23,194 nt of DNA from the NCBI GenBank assembly GCA_964407825.1, contig CAYOXD010000042.1, positions 1 through 23,194 on the forward strand. Reading direction: 5' to 3'. Source of the DNA: CAYOXD01 sp964407825. GTDB taxonomy: Bacteria; Desulfobacterota; Desulfobacteria; Desulfobacterales; JAFDDL01. Positions 13,536 to 20,761 of this stretch are shown here, piece after piece. A model generated the notes under the pieces. That model searched no databases and was not told the origin of the DNA. It saw only the letters and a list, made by a program, of their open reading frames with translations. Positions within the stretch are counted from its first letter, which is position 1. Every line of letters starts with the position of its first letter. The position numbers were made by a program, and so were the translations under genes.

Positions 13536-14351
13536 CTATCTGGACACGGCCGGTAGCCAGCGACGCGCCAGGTATTCAAGGCTTGGCCAGAGCTCCTTTT
13601 CCTCATGGGGCTCGAGGGTGACGATGGGCGGGCGCCCCCGGTGCGCCGCCAGCCAGTCGAAGAGTCCGGTGAAATCGATGGTTCCGCTGCCCAGGGCGAT
13701 ATGGTCATCGGCTTCCCCGTGGTTATCGTGCAGATGCAGCTGCCCGATGAAGGGGCCCAACTGCGTAAGCCACCGGTCCATGCCGGCCTTTCCAAAGGCC
13801 TGCTGATGGCCCACATCGAAACAGAATCCCACCTGATCCGCTGCCAGCTGCTCAAAGAGGCAGCACAGCTCTTCTGGACCATGCTCGTACACATTTTCGA
13901 GCATCAACCGTCCCCCCTCGGCCGAAACCCGCTCTGCCAGCCAGCGCCACATCCCCAAACTCATTTCAATCCATTCGTCTCTGGAAAACCCATATCGCCG
14001 GCCCTCATAGCCAGCGTGACAGACCACGGTCTTGGGCCTGAAAAGGGGCATCAGTCGCAGCACCTGCTCGAATCGCCGCCGCGTCACCTCGCGGATCTGC
14101 GGATCGGGAGACCCCGGAGACATATCCATAAACGGCGCATGGAAGGTCACCGCCAGCTGCCGCTGACGAATCCTGCCGGCCACCGCATTGAAGTCCGATG
14201 CGTCGAAACCATCCAGCGCGGCCGCATCCAGGCCTATCTCCGGGTTGACGCCGTGTTCGAGAAAGAGGGGAAGGTAGCTGTCTATCAGCATGGTGAAGGG
14301 GATGTTCACATGCACATGCTGCAATATGGATGAATATTCCCGTGAGTCCAT
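13536..14351 (-). CDS. TIM-barrel sugar phosphate isomerase/epimerase (AP endonuclease 2 superfamily)
   Basis: A 271-residue cytoplasmic protein with the xylose isomerase-like TIM barrel. Likely metal ligands and active-site residues are visible in order: HAPF (His71), CHAGYEG (His112), LEN (Glu152), FDVGH (Asp179, His182), LHLHDNHGEADDH (His206-His217) and LEPH (Glu247). Length is usual for the family. The start ATG 14351 has a weak AAGGG site. The same-strand SPFH gene ends 100 bases upstream, so it may be the distal gene of that group or have its own promoter. The substrate is unknown; family members act on ketoses, inositols or hydroxypyruvate. Confidence 0.88.
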   Translation of the reverse strand: MDSREYSSILQHVHVNIPFTMLIDSYLPLFLEHGVNPEIGLDAAALDGFDASDFNAVAGRIRQRQLAVTFHAPFMDMSPGSPDPQIREVTRRRFEQVLRLMPLFRPKTVVCHAGYEGRRYGFSRDEWIEMSLGMWRWLAERVSAEGGRLMLENVYEHGPEELCCLFEQLAADQVGFCFDVGHQQAFGKAGMDRWLTQLGPFIGQLHLHDNHGEADDHIALGSGTIDFTGLFDWLAAHRGRPPIVTLEPHEEKELWPSLEYLARRWLPAVSR

Positions 14352-14451
14352 CGGTTGCCCTTTGCGTTTTCGCCGGTCGCCGAGACCCGCCCCCTTCTTA
14401 GAATCTTCCTTTTCCGTAATGATGGTTACAAGGAGGCGCCCGCCCTCCCCT

Positions 14452-15390
14452 TTATGCCTGTTTGACGGGCTGGACCTGCACCTTCTGCAGGGCGGTCATG
14501 GCGGTGGTCACCATGCCGGCCACATCGCTGACATTGCTCGGAATGACCAGGGTATTGGATGCCTGCGCCAGGTTGCCGAACTCGAGAAGATATTGTTCGG
14601 CCACCCGGAGATTGGCTGCCGCCTGCCCGCCGGGCACCTGAAGCTGCTCGGCGACGCTCCTGATCCCTTCCGCCGTGGCCCGGGCCACCGCCAAGATTTC
14701 CTGCGCCTGACCTTCTGCCTCGTTGATGCGCTTTTGCTTTTCTCCTTCGGAGCGCAAGATGGCATCCTGACGATCCCCTTCCGCACGGTTGATGGTGGCC
14801 TGCCGCTCCCCTTCGGATTTGGCAATGGCGGCACGCTTTTCCCGCTCGGCGGTCATCTGGGCCTCCATGGCCTTTTTGACCGATTCAGGCGGTACGATAT
14901 CCTTGACCTCATAGCGGAGCACTTTCACGCCCCATCCCTGCGCGGCCTGATCGATGGATTCGACCACCTGAGCGTTGATGGTGTCGCGCTCTTCGAAGGT
15001 CTTGTCCAGGTCGATCTTTCCGATGCAGGAACGCAGGGTCGTCTGCGCCAGCTGGGAAGAGGCCAGACGATAGTCATTGATTCCGTAGGCGGCCTGCTTG
15101 CTGTCCATCACCTGCAGATAGATCAGGCCGTCCACCTCCACCGTGACGTTATCCTTGGTGATGCAGGTCTGGCTCGGAATATCGAACACCTCCTCCTTCA
15201 GGGAAAATTTGTAGGAGACGCGGTCCAGAAACGGAACCAGGATGTGAAATCCGGCGGCCAGGGTATTGCTGTACTTTCCCAGCCGTTCAACGATGAATTC
15301 ACTTTTCTGGGGAACGATCACGGCCGTTTTGAGGAGCAGGACAATGACAAGGGCGGTGAGAAAGATAACGGCGACAAGGGCGGTATTCAT
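14452..15390 (-). CDS. SPFH/Band 7 paraslipin (QmcA-like)
   Basis: A 312-residue protein. ATG 15390 is chosen because AAGGAG lies six bases upstream and the product then begins with its membrane anchor (ALVAVIFLTALVIVLLL); an open frame continues upstream without support. The Band 7 domain follows (VPQKSEFIVERLGKYSNTLAAGFHILVPFLDRV, VEVDGLIYLQV, LRYEVKDIVPPESVKKAMEAQM, quoted in parts), then a Glu/Ala/Arg-rich coiled coil (about 185-255) and a C-terminal helical region. Such proteins form ring or cage scaffolds in the inner membrane and influence membrane proteases. The NfeD gene lies 19 bases upstream, matching the well-known NfeD-paraslipin operon (E. coli ybbJ-qmcA). Confidence 0.93.
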   Translation of the reverse strand: MNTALVAVIFLTALVIVLLLKTAVIVPQKSEFIVERLGKYSNTLAAGFHILVPFLDRVSYKFSLKEEVFDIPSQTCITKDNVTVEVDGLIYLQVMDSKQAAYGINDYRLASSQLAQTTLRSCIGKIDLDKTFEERDTINAQVVESIDQAAQGWGVKVLRYEVKDIVPPESVKKAMEAQMTAEREKRAAIAKSEGERQATINRAEGDRQDAILRSEGEKQKRINEAEGQAQEILAVARATAEGIRSVAEQLQVPGGQAAANLRVAEQYLLEFGNLAQASNTLVIPSNVSDVAGMVTTAMTALQKVQVQPVKQA

Positions 15391-15409
15391 GACAGACTCC
15401 TTATGTATG

Positions 15410-15871
15410 TTAGATTTTCTTGACGAAAAAAACCTTTCGAGAATCGTCGGCATGCCGTAAAATTTCGACGGTTTCATCCTTTTCTATCGCTTCGTCGGCG
15501 GCAGCATCCCAGAAGCTCCCCCGATATTGGATGCGTCCGTGGACCTCGGGCGTAATCCGCTGGGTCACGCTGACGTGCGCCCCGTTGGGGAAATCATCGA
15601 AACCTGCGTCGGACCGATCCTCCAGCTTGCCCCGGAAAATGTTCATAAGCCATTTTCGAAGCAGAACGATGGACAGGAGCGTCGCGACGATAAAGAGCAC
15701 AAACTGCTGGGTAAGGCTCAGCTGCCAGAGCAGCTGTGCGCCGGCGACCACCCAGCATCCCAGGCCGAAAAAGATGATCACAAAGGCGGGGACCAGAAGC
15801 TCCAGAAACGCCAGCCCGACCCCCACCACGAACCAGATGAGCCAGGCTGAAACAATTGAATCCAGATTCAC
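15410..15871 (-). CDS. NfeD-family membrane protein
   Basis: A 153-residue protein starting at GTG 15871, directly after GGAGG; the frame extends to 15937 but that part has no ribosome site and overlaps the YchJ gene. Three to four membrane segments (WLIWFVVGVGLAFLELLV, AFVIIFFGLGCWVVAGAQ, FVLFIVATLLSIVLL) precede a soluble C-terminal domain (about 95-153) of the OB-fold NfeD type (GAHVSVTQRITPEVHGRIQY). This is the short NfeD form without the ClpP-like protease domain. It acts with the paraslipin encoded 19 bases downstream. Confidence 0.9.
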   Translation of the reverse strand: MNLDSIVSAWLIWFVVGVGLAFLELLVPAFVIIFFGLGCWVVAGAQLLWQLSLTQQFVLFIVATLLSIVLLRKWLMNIFRGKLEDRSDAGFDDFPNGAHVSVTQRITPEVHGRIQYRGSFWDAAADEAIEKDETVEILRHADDSRKVFFVKKI

Positions 15872-15924
15872 GGCAACCTCCTGCGCTTTCAGTTGTTTTG
15901 ACCACCGGGATGGATGGACACTCC

Positions 15925-16404
15925 CTATCCACAGCATTTTTTATATTTAAGACCGCTGCCGCAGGGACAGGGCGCATTGCGGCTGATCTTGGTGGAGATG
16001 GCGGGCTTTGGTTTGACCATGGCACCGTCGGTGAAATACCAGCGTCCCCCCTCCCGCTTGAAACGACCGCGCTCGTGATGGGAGCATGCCACCGTCTTTT
16101 CCCGGAATCGGGCGATGAATTCCACTTCCCCCTCCGTGTCATCCGGGCCGCCCTGAAGGCTATCGACAATCTCCAAGCCCAGCCATTCGGAGTTTTCCGC
16201 CCACTGCTTCGTTCCGGCATGGTCATACCCATTCCGATGACTGGGATGCGTTGTCTCGAAAAGAAAATCGATCTCAGCATTCACATAAGCGGCATAGCGA
16301 GCCCGCATGAGCTCTTCCGCGGTTTCAGCCAGCCTTGCGCCATTGATGATCGACCCGCAGCACTCGGCGTAGGGGACGCTCTTTCCACAGGGGCAGGTAT
16401 CCAA
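15925..16404 (-). CDS. YchJ-family protein with two SEC-C zinc motifs
   Basis: A 159-residue protein opening with CPCGKSVPYAECC and ending with CPCGSGLKYKKCCG, the N- and C-terminal SEC-C zinc-binding motifs that define the YchJ (UPF0225) family; the central NTF2-like domain reads ARYAAYVNAEIDFLFETTHP. The start is TTG 16404, preceded by GGAGGAG; the nearby ATG is out of frame. Family length is 150-160, so it is complete. YchJ proteins are soluble and of unknown role; the SEC-C motif recalls the SecB/ribosome-binding tail of SecA, so a protein-export or translation link is possible. It lies 53 bases upstream of NfeD on the same strand. Confidence 0.92.
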   Translation of the reverse strand: MDTCPCGKSVPYAECCGSIINGARLAETAEELMRARYAAYVNAEIDFLFETTHPSHRNGYDHAGTKQWAENSEWLGLEIVDSLQGGPDDTEGEVEFIARFREKTVACSHHERGRFKREGGRWYFTDGAMVKPKPAISTKISRNAPCPCGSGLKYKKCCG

Positions 16405-16494
16405 ATCCGTTTCTCCTCCATGACAGTCCGATGTAATGCTACGAAGGCCGACCCTAACACAATTCCGGGGGCGTTTGGAACGGAAAAAATCGAG

Positions 16495-17571
16495 TCAATC
16501 AGCCAGGTCGCTGTCCGCTAGAAATTCGATGAGGGGCCGGGCCGCCCTGCTGAATGCCGCGCGGGTTTCGCCCGTTGCCTTCTTGACCTTCAGCAGCCTT
16601 CCCACCAGGAGCTTTTCCAATTCGCCGTAAAGGGTTTCGTCCAGATTTTCCTTCTGGGCCGTCAGCTCATTGATTTCTGCCTGTTTCATGTCGATGGCCG
16701 CCTTGAAATCCCTGGATTCCGCATACGCCTTCGCCCGTATGGCGTCGGCGAGTGCTTGATCGAGTTTTTCCCTTTTCTTGGCACGCCGCTGCCGATGGGG
16801 AACGATCACCTCCTGAATTACATCGATGAGCCTTTCGGCACCGCCCAGCGCCACCTCCACCCGTTCACCCTGATGTATCGCGTATACCCGCACCTCCGCC
16901 GGCGGGATATCGTTGACGGCATTGATAATCCGCTGAAGGCTGGATACCGTGTCCAGATACGGCATGATCCTTTCAGACAGGCAATCAACGGTAAGGGCAA
17001 CCCCCTCTTCCCCGCCCATCCGCAGCGACAGGTTCTTTTGATCCGATAGGGTCACCTTTTGGGTGGTTTTCTCCGTGGTCTTCTCCGTGAGCTCCGTGCT
17101 GGTGATATCCGCCTTGAAGGTATACACGAGTCTCATGTCCGCCTGGGAGAGATCCGCATTCTTTAGATTGGCGCCGCCGAGATTGGCATCCAAGAGGATA
17201 GCGCCGCTTAGATCTGCATCCTCCAGAATGGCGTTCTTGAGATTCGCCTGGGTTAGATCGGCCTGCTTCAGGTTTGCCTCCCGAAGATTCGTGTGTCGCA
17301 GATGCGCCTTCATCAGGTTGGCCCCTTCGAGGTTGGCACGGGCGAGTCTGGCATTGTAGAAATCGGCGCCGTATAGGTCTGCGTATGCGAGATCGGCGTT
17401 GTACAGGTCGGTATTTCGGAGATTGGCTTCACTGAGGTTCACTTTCCGAAGGATCGCGTCCTTCAGCACGGCACTGCTGAGATCCGGCTGGATATCCGGG
17501 TATTCCATTCGCCACAAGTTCCACGAATCGATCCCTTTTCCCAGAATTTCTAGATGTTGTGGATCTGCCAT
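16495..17571 (-). CDS. Pentapeptide-repeat protein with unassigned C-terminal half
   Basis: A 358-residue protein starting at ATG 17571 after AAAGGAG. The N-terminal cap (WNLWRMEYPDIQPDLSSA, 17-34) resembles caps seen on other pentapeptide proteins. About 23 A(D/N)LXX repeats follow (residues 31-146), expected to form a right-handed quadrilateral beta-helix. A Thr/Glu/Lys linker (TEKTTEKTTQK, 162-172) joins it to a second region: residues 174-260 look like an alpha/beta domain (EVRVYAIHQGERVEVALGG) and 260-335 form a charged coiled coil (HRQRRAKKREKLDQ). There is no signal peptide or membrane segment. I do not recognise the C-terminal half; it could be a signalling or assembly module for which the beta-helix acts as spacer. 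Confidence 0.85.
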   Translation of the reverse strand: MADPQHLEILGKGIDSWNLWRMEYPDIQPDLSSAVLKDAILRKVNLSEANLRNTDLYNADLAYADLYGADFYNARLARANLEGANLMKAHLRHTNLREANLKQADLTQANLKNAILEDADLSGAILLDANLGGANLKNADLSQADMRLVYTFKADITSTELTEKTTEKTTQKVTLSDQKNLSLRMGGEEGVALTVDCLSERIMPYLDTVSSLQRIINAVNDIPPAEVRVYAIHQGERVEVALGGAERLIDVIQEVIVPHRQRRAKKREKLDQALADAIRAKAYAESRDFKAAIDMKQAEINELTAQKENLDETLYGELEKLLVGRLLKVKKATGETRAAFSRAARPLIEFLADSDLAD

Positions 17572-17600
17572 GGGACGGCTCCTTTCTTGCCATAATCGGC

Positions 17601-17630
17601 TTGACGATGCATTAACTTAAGATTTATACT
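17601..17630 (+). promoter_or_regulatory. Sigma-70-type promoter upstream of universal stress gene
   Basis: TTGACG (17601-17606), an 18-base spacer and TATACT (17625-17630), each five of six to consensus. Transcription would start near 17637, leaving a leader of about 190 bases before the ATG at 17830; that leader has only a small hairpin TATCG-CC-CGATA near 17765. Confidence 0.55.
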
Positions 17631-17829
17631 TAGGTAACAATTATGCCATGTCTTGCTCGAGATCTTTTGCGAAATTTCAGCTATTTTTTACTGATCTTCC
17701 CATTGCACCAAATCGGTCGACGATCAATGCCAAAAGAATGATTTGTGCCAATTCAGCGGGTCGCTATCGCCCGATAACGACAAGTTCTTCAGAGGGAAAT
17801 GGTGGCCGCAAACCAAGGGGAGGTTATCC

Positions 17830-18279
17830 ATGGGTATAAAAAAAATATTATGGCCGACGGATTTCTCAAGAATAGCGGAAAAAGCCCTGCCCCATGTTCA
17901 ATCGCTCACTGACAAATATGACGCGGAAGTTCATGTCCTATATGTCATTGAGGATATCGCCCACCACGACGGTTGGTATGGGGCGTTTGATGAGAAGCAT
18001 GTCCAGGAGCTCATGGACCATGCCAGCCAAACGGCGTCCAAACGCCTGGGGCAGATCTGTGAAAAATACCTGGAGGGGTGCCCCAGGTACATCAAGCACA
18101 TGGCTGTGGGGGATGCGGCACAGGAAATCTTGAAACTGATTAAAGAAGAAAATATGGACCTGGTGGTGATGGCCAGCCATGGGGAAAAGGGCCATTTTCG
18201 TTTTGGCAGCGTTGCGGAAAAGGTGCTGAAAAATTCATCGGTCCCGGTAACCATTATTCCCACTGAGCCAGACGCCTAG
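17830..18279 (+). CDS. Universal stress protein (UspA family)
   Basis: A 149-residue single-domain protein starting at ATG 17830, six bases after GGGGAGG; a longer in-frame reading from 17743 has no ribosome site. The Usp fold is shown by KKILWPTDFSRIAEKAL (Asp11), AEVHVLYVIED and DLVVMASHGEKGHFRFGSVAEKVL. The ATP-binding motif (Gly118, Gly121, then Gly126-Ser127) is present, with a shorter loop than the standard G2xG9xG(S/T), so binding is likely but not certain. The protein is cytoplasmic and usually dimeric, induced under starvation, redox or toxic stress. It has its own upstream promoter and is followed at 80 bases by the small ORF and asparaginase genes. Confidence 0.92.
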   Translation: MGIKKILWPTDFSRIAEKALPHVQSLTDKYDAEVHVLYVIEDIAHHDGWYGAFDEKHVQELMDHASQTASKRLGQICEKYLEGCPRYIKHMAVGDAAQEILKLIKEENMDLVVMASHGEKGHFRFGSVAEKVLKNSSVPVTIIPTEPDA

Positions 18280-18359
18280 CAAGTAACGCCTCCTTCCCCT
18301 TGGCCCGGATGGCCGGCAGATGCAGCCTTTGGAATATCTGCTCGTTTACGGAGAAAACG

Positions 18360-18437
18360 ATGGATTTCAAATGGCTATCAGTCTATATGAATCGTAATCC
18401 AGTATCAAAGATCGAAATAGCCAGGCAAATCGCATGA
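18360..18437 (+). CDS. 25-residue upstream ORF coupled to asparaginase gene
   Basis: ATG 18360 follows GGAG by six bases and opens a 25-codon frame (MDFKWLSVYMNR...IARQIA) whose TGA (18435-18437) overlaps the asparaginase ATG as ATGA. The asparaginase start has only a weak AGG of its own, so ribosomes finishing this ORF probably reinitiate there. The peptide is not a signal sequence and matches nothing I know; a longer in-frame start at 18309 lacks a ribosome site. It may be a translational coupler or a small protein. Confidence 0.5.
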   Translation: MDFKWLSVYMNRNPVSKIEIARQIA

Positions 18438-18916
18438 AGCTCAAGATATTCTCCGTCGGCGGGACGATCGATAAGGTCTATTTTGATAGACTTAGCGCCT
18501 ATGAGGTGGGTTTTCCAAGCATCCAGACCATTCTTGCAGGACTTCCCATCGGCTTTGAATATGAAATCGAGTCGCTACTCAGGAAAGACAGCCTGGATAT
18601 GACCGATGGGGACCGCCGGTTTATCAAGAAGCGGATTACAGCCGAGCCATGTTCGAAAATCATCATTACCCATGGAACGGACACGATGATCGAAACGGCC
18701 AGGGTATTAAGCGGCCTCGACGGGAAATGTATTATGCTAACGGGGGCCATGGAACCGGCCAATTTCAAGTCGAGCGACGCCATTTTCAACGTCGGGGTCG
18801 CTGTCGGGGCCGTGTGGTCACTGCCGGACGGCGTATACGTCGCTATGAACGGAAGGATATTCGATCCCTTTAGATGCCGGAAAAATCGCGAGATGGGAAT
18901 CTTCGAAGACACGTAA
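18434..18916 (+). CDS. Single-domain asparaginase-like protein
   Basis: A 160-residue protein corresponding to the N-terminal catalytic domain of bacterial L-asparaginases. FSVGGTIDK holds Thr11 (equivalent to nucleophile Thr12 of E. coli AnsB), LLRKDSLDMTD matches the substrate-binding Ser-x-Asp loop (Ser53), and ITHGTDTM holds Thr82-Asp83 (AnsB Thr89-Asp90). It ends MNGRIFDPFRCRKNREMG, a natural end of the short asparaginase-like family rather than a truncation; the C-terminal domain of classical enzymes is absent. It is cytoplasmic (no signal peptide). Amidohydrolase activity is plausible but unproven for short forms. The start overlaps the stop of the preceding 25-codon ORF. Confidence 0.85.
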   Translation: MKLKIFSVGGTIDKVYFDRLSAYEVGFPSIQTILAGLPIGFEYEIESLLRKDSLDMTDGDRRFIKKRITAEPCSKIIITHGTDTMIETARVLSGLDGKCIMLTGAMEPANFKSSDAIFNVGVAVGAVWSLPDGVYVAMNGRIFDPFRCRKNREMGIFEDT

Positions 18917-18978
18917 TCTCTTTTGGGGCTGATAGAGCACCGGTTCTCGCGCAGAACAATGGTTCGTCGCAGGATACC

Positions 18979-19203
18979 ATGAGCCGTTGGCAGCGCCTGC
19001 AAAGGCTCAGGAAAATCTGGAAAGTCCAGAAAGAGAACGCGGCCGATCAGGAGAAGTTTGAGACCTCCGGCGGAACTTATGACATCCTCTGGGTGGACAG
19101 CGATCACTCCCTGGCGCATATGGCCGCTGCCGTCAAAAGGCGCGAAGGAGCCAGCCTTGCCGAGATAGAGGCGCGCTTTTTCGGCCTCTCGCGACGGCCA
19201 TAG
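18979..19203 (+). CDS. Short hypothetical protein
   Basis: ATG 18979 has AGGA five bases upstream and gives a 74-residue soluble, basic protein: an N-terminal charged helix (SRWQRLQRLRKIWKVQ) and a more regular C-terminal part (YDILWVDSDHSLAHMAAAVKRREGAS). No family was recognised. It follows the asparaginase gene by 62 bases on the same strand and ends 28 bases before the stop of the convergent carboxypeptidase gene. The open frame extends upstream into the asparaginase end (18874), but without a ribosome site. Confidence 0.5.
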   Translation: MSRWQRLQRLRKIWKVQKENAADQEKFETSGGTYDILWVDSDHSLAHMAAAVKRREGASLAEIEARFFGLSRRP

Positions 19204-19231
19204 CGGGATTAAAGACGAAGTGACTCCTGTC

Positions 19232-20461
19232 CTACCAATACAATCTTGTCAGCCGCTCATGCAGGCTCGGCGCCGATACGGATTGCGCCGCGACAATCGT
19301 CGTTGTTTGCGGTTTTCCGCCTTCCAGCGTCACCGTGCCGAGGATATCACCCTTCCGGATCGGCAGGGTCATTTTCTTTAGCTGCACGTTCAAATGAAGG
19401 TCCCTTTGGGGCCAGACGATGCTGTCGATGGGTTGGGTACATTGAAGCGACAGCACGTGATTCGGTCTGAAGCTCACCGTTCCGATTTGCTCGCCCTTTT
19501 TCACGACATGCATCAGTCGTAAGGCGTCTTTTGTGTTTTTCAGCACATCCAGGGCGCCATTCAAGGCATCCATGATGGGCCTCCGGCCCTGGACACCAAA
19601 CAATGCGCCTATAATCAATACCTTTTCACCCCCCACATCATGATAGGAGGCGAAAACGAAATTTCCTCCCACCCGAGGCATGGAGCCTGTTTTGATGCCC
19701 ACAATACCGCCCTTGCCGAGTACATAATTCACATTGTATACGGTGCCGGCAACCGGCAGCGTTGCTTGGGGCATATCAACGATCTTTCTGAAAACATCTA
19801 TCTTCATCGCTTTTTGTGCGATCAGCAACTGGTCATAGGCACAACTCTGTGTGTCGAGGTTAATACCGGCCGGGTCTGCATAATGCGTGTTTTTCATACC
19901 GAACGATTGGGCCGTTTTGTTCATTTTCTCGACAAAGGCGCTGACGCTGCCGCTGTCCCACTTCGCCAGTACCGTTGCGATGTTGTTTGCCGAGGGCAGA
20001 AGCAACGCTTCCAGCATCTGTCTCTCAGTGAGCCTTTCACCCCTCACCACCCTGACCACGGATTGGCCGTCCCGCTTATCCCGGAGGTAGGCTCTTTCAT
20101 CCTCGGCTGTGAACGCATGAATGGGGCCATCCTCAAAGGCTGTCAGCGGGTGGTCCTTCAAAATAAGATACGCGGTCATGATTTTTGCCACGCTGGCGGT
20201 GGGTTTTGCGGACTGGTCCGGAGTCTTATAGATCACTCCCTCATCGGCAACGCAGACCGCCCCCTGTGCATTGGGAGGCCAGTTTAAATTCAGGGCACCC
20301 GAAACAAAAGGGTTCTGATCAATGGTCAGCACGGTTCTAGGCTTTCCGAACGGTCTCACCATTTGGGCAATGACCAGGATGACCACGATGCCGAACAGAT
20401 AAAGCGGCCACCTTCTCCTTTTTTGTTCCCCCTTAATTCTCCTGTTATATGTTCTCTTCAT
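19232..20461 (-). CDS. D-alanyl-D-alanine carboxypeptidase (DacA/PBP5-like, peptidase S11), membrane anchored
   Basis: A 409-residue penicillin-binding protein. All three serine-transferase motifs are present: Ser90-Val-Ala-Lys93, Ser157-Ala-Asn159 and Lys257-Thr-Gly259. It should trim the terminal D-Ala from peptidoglycan stem peptides in the periplasm. The N-terminus is strongly basic (KRTYNRRIKGEQKRRRW) followed by one hydrophobic helix (YLFGIVVILVIAQMV) and no clear cleavage site, so it is probably anchored by its N-terminus rather than by the C-terminal amphipathic helix of PBP5. The C-terminal PBP5-type beta domain (about 315-395) is present. ATG 20461 is chosen because GAGAGGG lies six bases upstream, within the alternative start at 20476. 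Confidence 0.92.
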   Translation of the reverse strand: MKRTYNRRIKGEQKRRRWPLYLFGIVVILVIAQMVRPFGKPRTVLTIDQNPFVSGALNLNWPPNAQGAVCVADEGVIYKTPDQSAKPTASVAKIMTAYLILKDHPLTAFEDGPIHAFTAEDERAYLRDKRDGQSVVRVVRGERLTERQMLEALLLPSANNIATVLAKWDSGSVSAFVEKMNKTAQSFGMKNTHYADPAGINLDTQSCAYDQLLIAQKAMKIDVFRKIVDMPQATLPVAGTVYNVNYVLGKGGIVGIKTGSMPRVGGNFVFASYHDVGGEKVLIIGALFGVQGRRPIMDALNGALDVLKNTKDALRLMHVVKKGEQIGTVSFRPNHVLSLQCTQPIDSIVWPQRDLHLNVQLKKMTLPIRKGDILGTVTLEGGKPQTTTIVAAQSVSAPSLHERLTRLYW

Positions 20462-20611
20462 CCCGTTCCCTCTCATTGGTCGATATACACAGTCAGAGCA
20501 ATTTTCCTTGCATGATCCGAATCCCGATGGATTCCTCTTATCCTTTAACTGGCAACCATTGCAACCCCATTTGCCCCGAGCCCCCTGAAGCCTAACACAC
20601 TCAAGCGGTCA

Positions 20612-20661
20612 GTCAAGGCCGGGACGTTTTCCTCAAGCCATGGTGATCCGCTGGCCTTGAC
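20612..20661 (+). repeat. Nine-base inverted repeat overlapping a -35 box
   Basis: GTCAAGGCC (20612-20620) and GGCCTTGAC (20653-20661) are perfect inverted copies 32 bases apart; the right arm covers most of the TTGACA -35 element at 20657. This arrangement suits an operator, perhaps with looping. The arms match those at 12006-12032. Confidence 0.45.
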
Positions 20662-20684
20662 AGCAGGGAGGGATAATATATGAT
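20657..20684 (+). promoter_or_regulatory. Sigma-70-type promoter for the nitroreductase-like/YkgJ pair
   Basis: Consensus TTGACA (20657-20662), a 16-base spacer and TATGAT (20679-20684). Transcription would start near 20691, about 70 bases before the ATG at 20762. Confidence 0.6.
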
Positions 20685-20761
20685 TTCGACAGATCATCAT
20701 CTGAAGTTCGGTCCCCCCTTTTCTGAACCCGGCGTTTTTTCATAACCGAAAGGAGATACGC

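Larger units (their letters stand above)
20462..20761. other. Divergent intergenic region
   Basis: About 300 bases between the carboxypeptidase and nitroreductase-like genes. The left part shows only a short repeat of GCAACC near 20550; no gene was seen. The right part holds an inverted repeat and promoter, listed separately. AAAGGAG just before 20762 serves the rightward gene. Confidence 0.5.

Noticed and set aside
14290..15423. 377-codon plus-strand frame opposite the SPFH gene
   Set aside because: Antisense shadow of an unmistakable Band 7 protein; no ribosome site or family motif.
17050..17480. Tandem 15-base DNA repeats as a separate element
   Set aside because: The periodicity is the codon-level image of the pentapeptide repeats, not an independent repeat.
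18434..18916. Truncated asparaginase pseudogene
   Set aside because: The short form ends with a sequence typical of a known single-domain family and has intact motifs, so truncation is not needed to explain it.
18499..19119. 206-codon minus-strand frame opposite the asparaginase gene
   Set aside because: The plus strand shows catalytic GGTID and HGTDT motifs; the antisense frame shows none.
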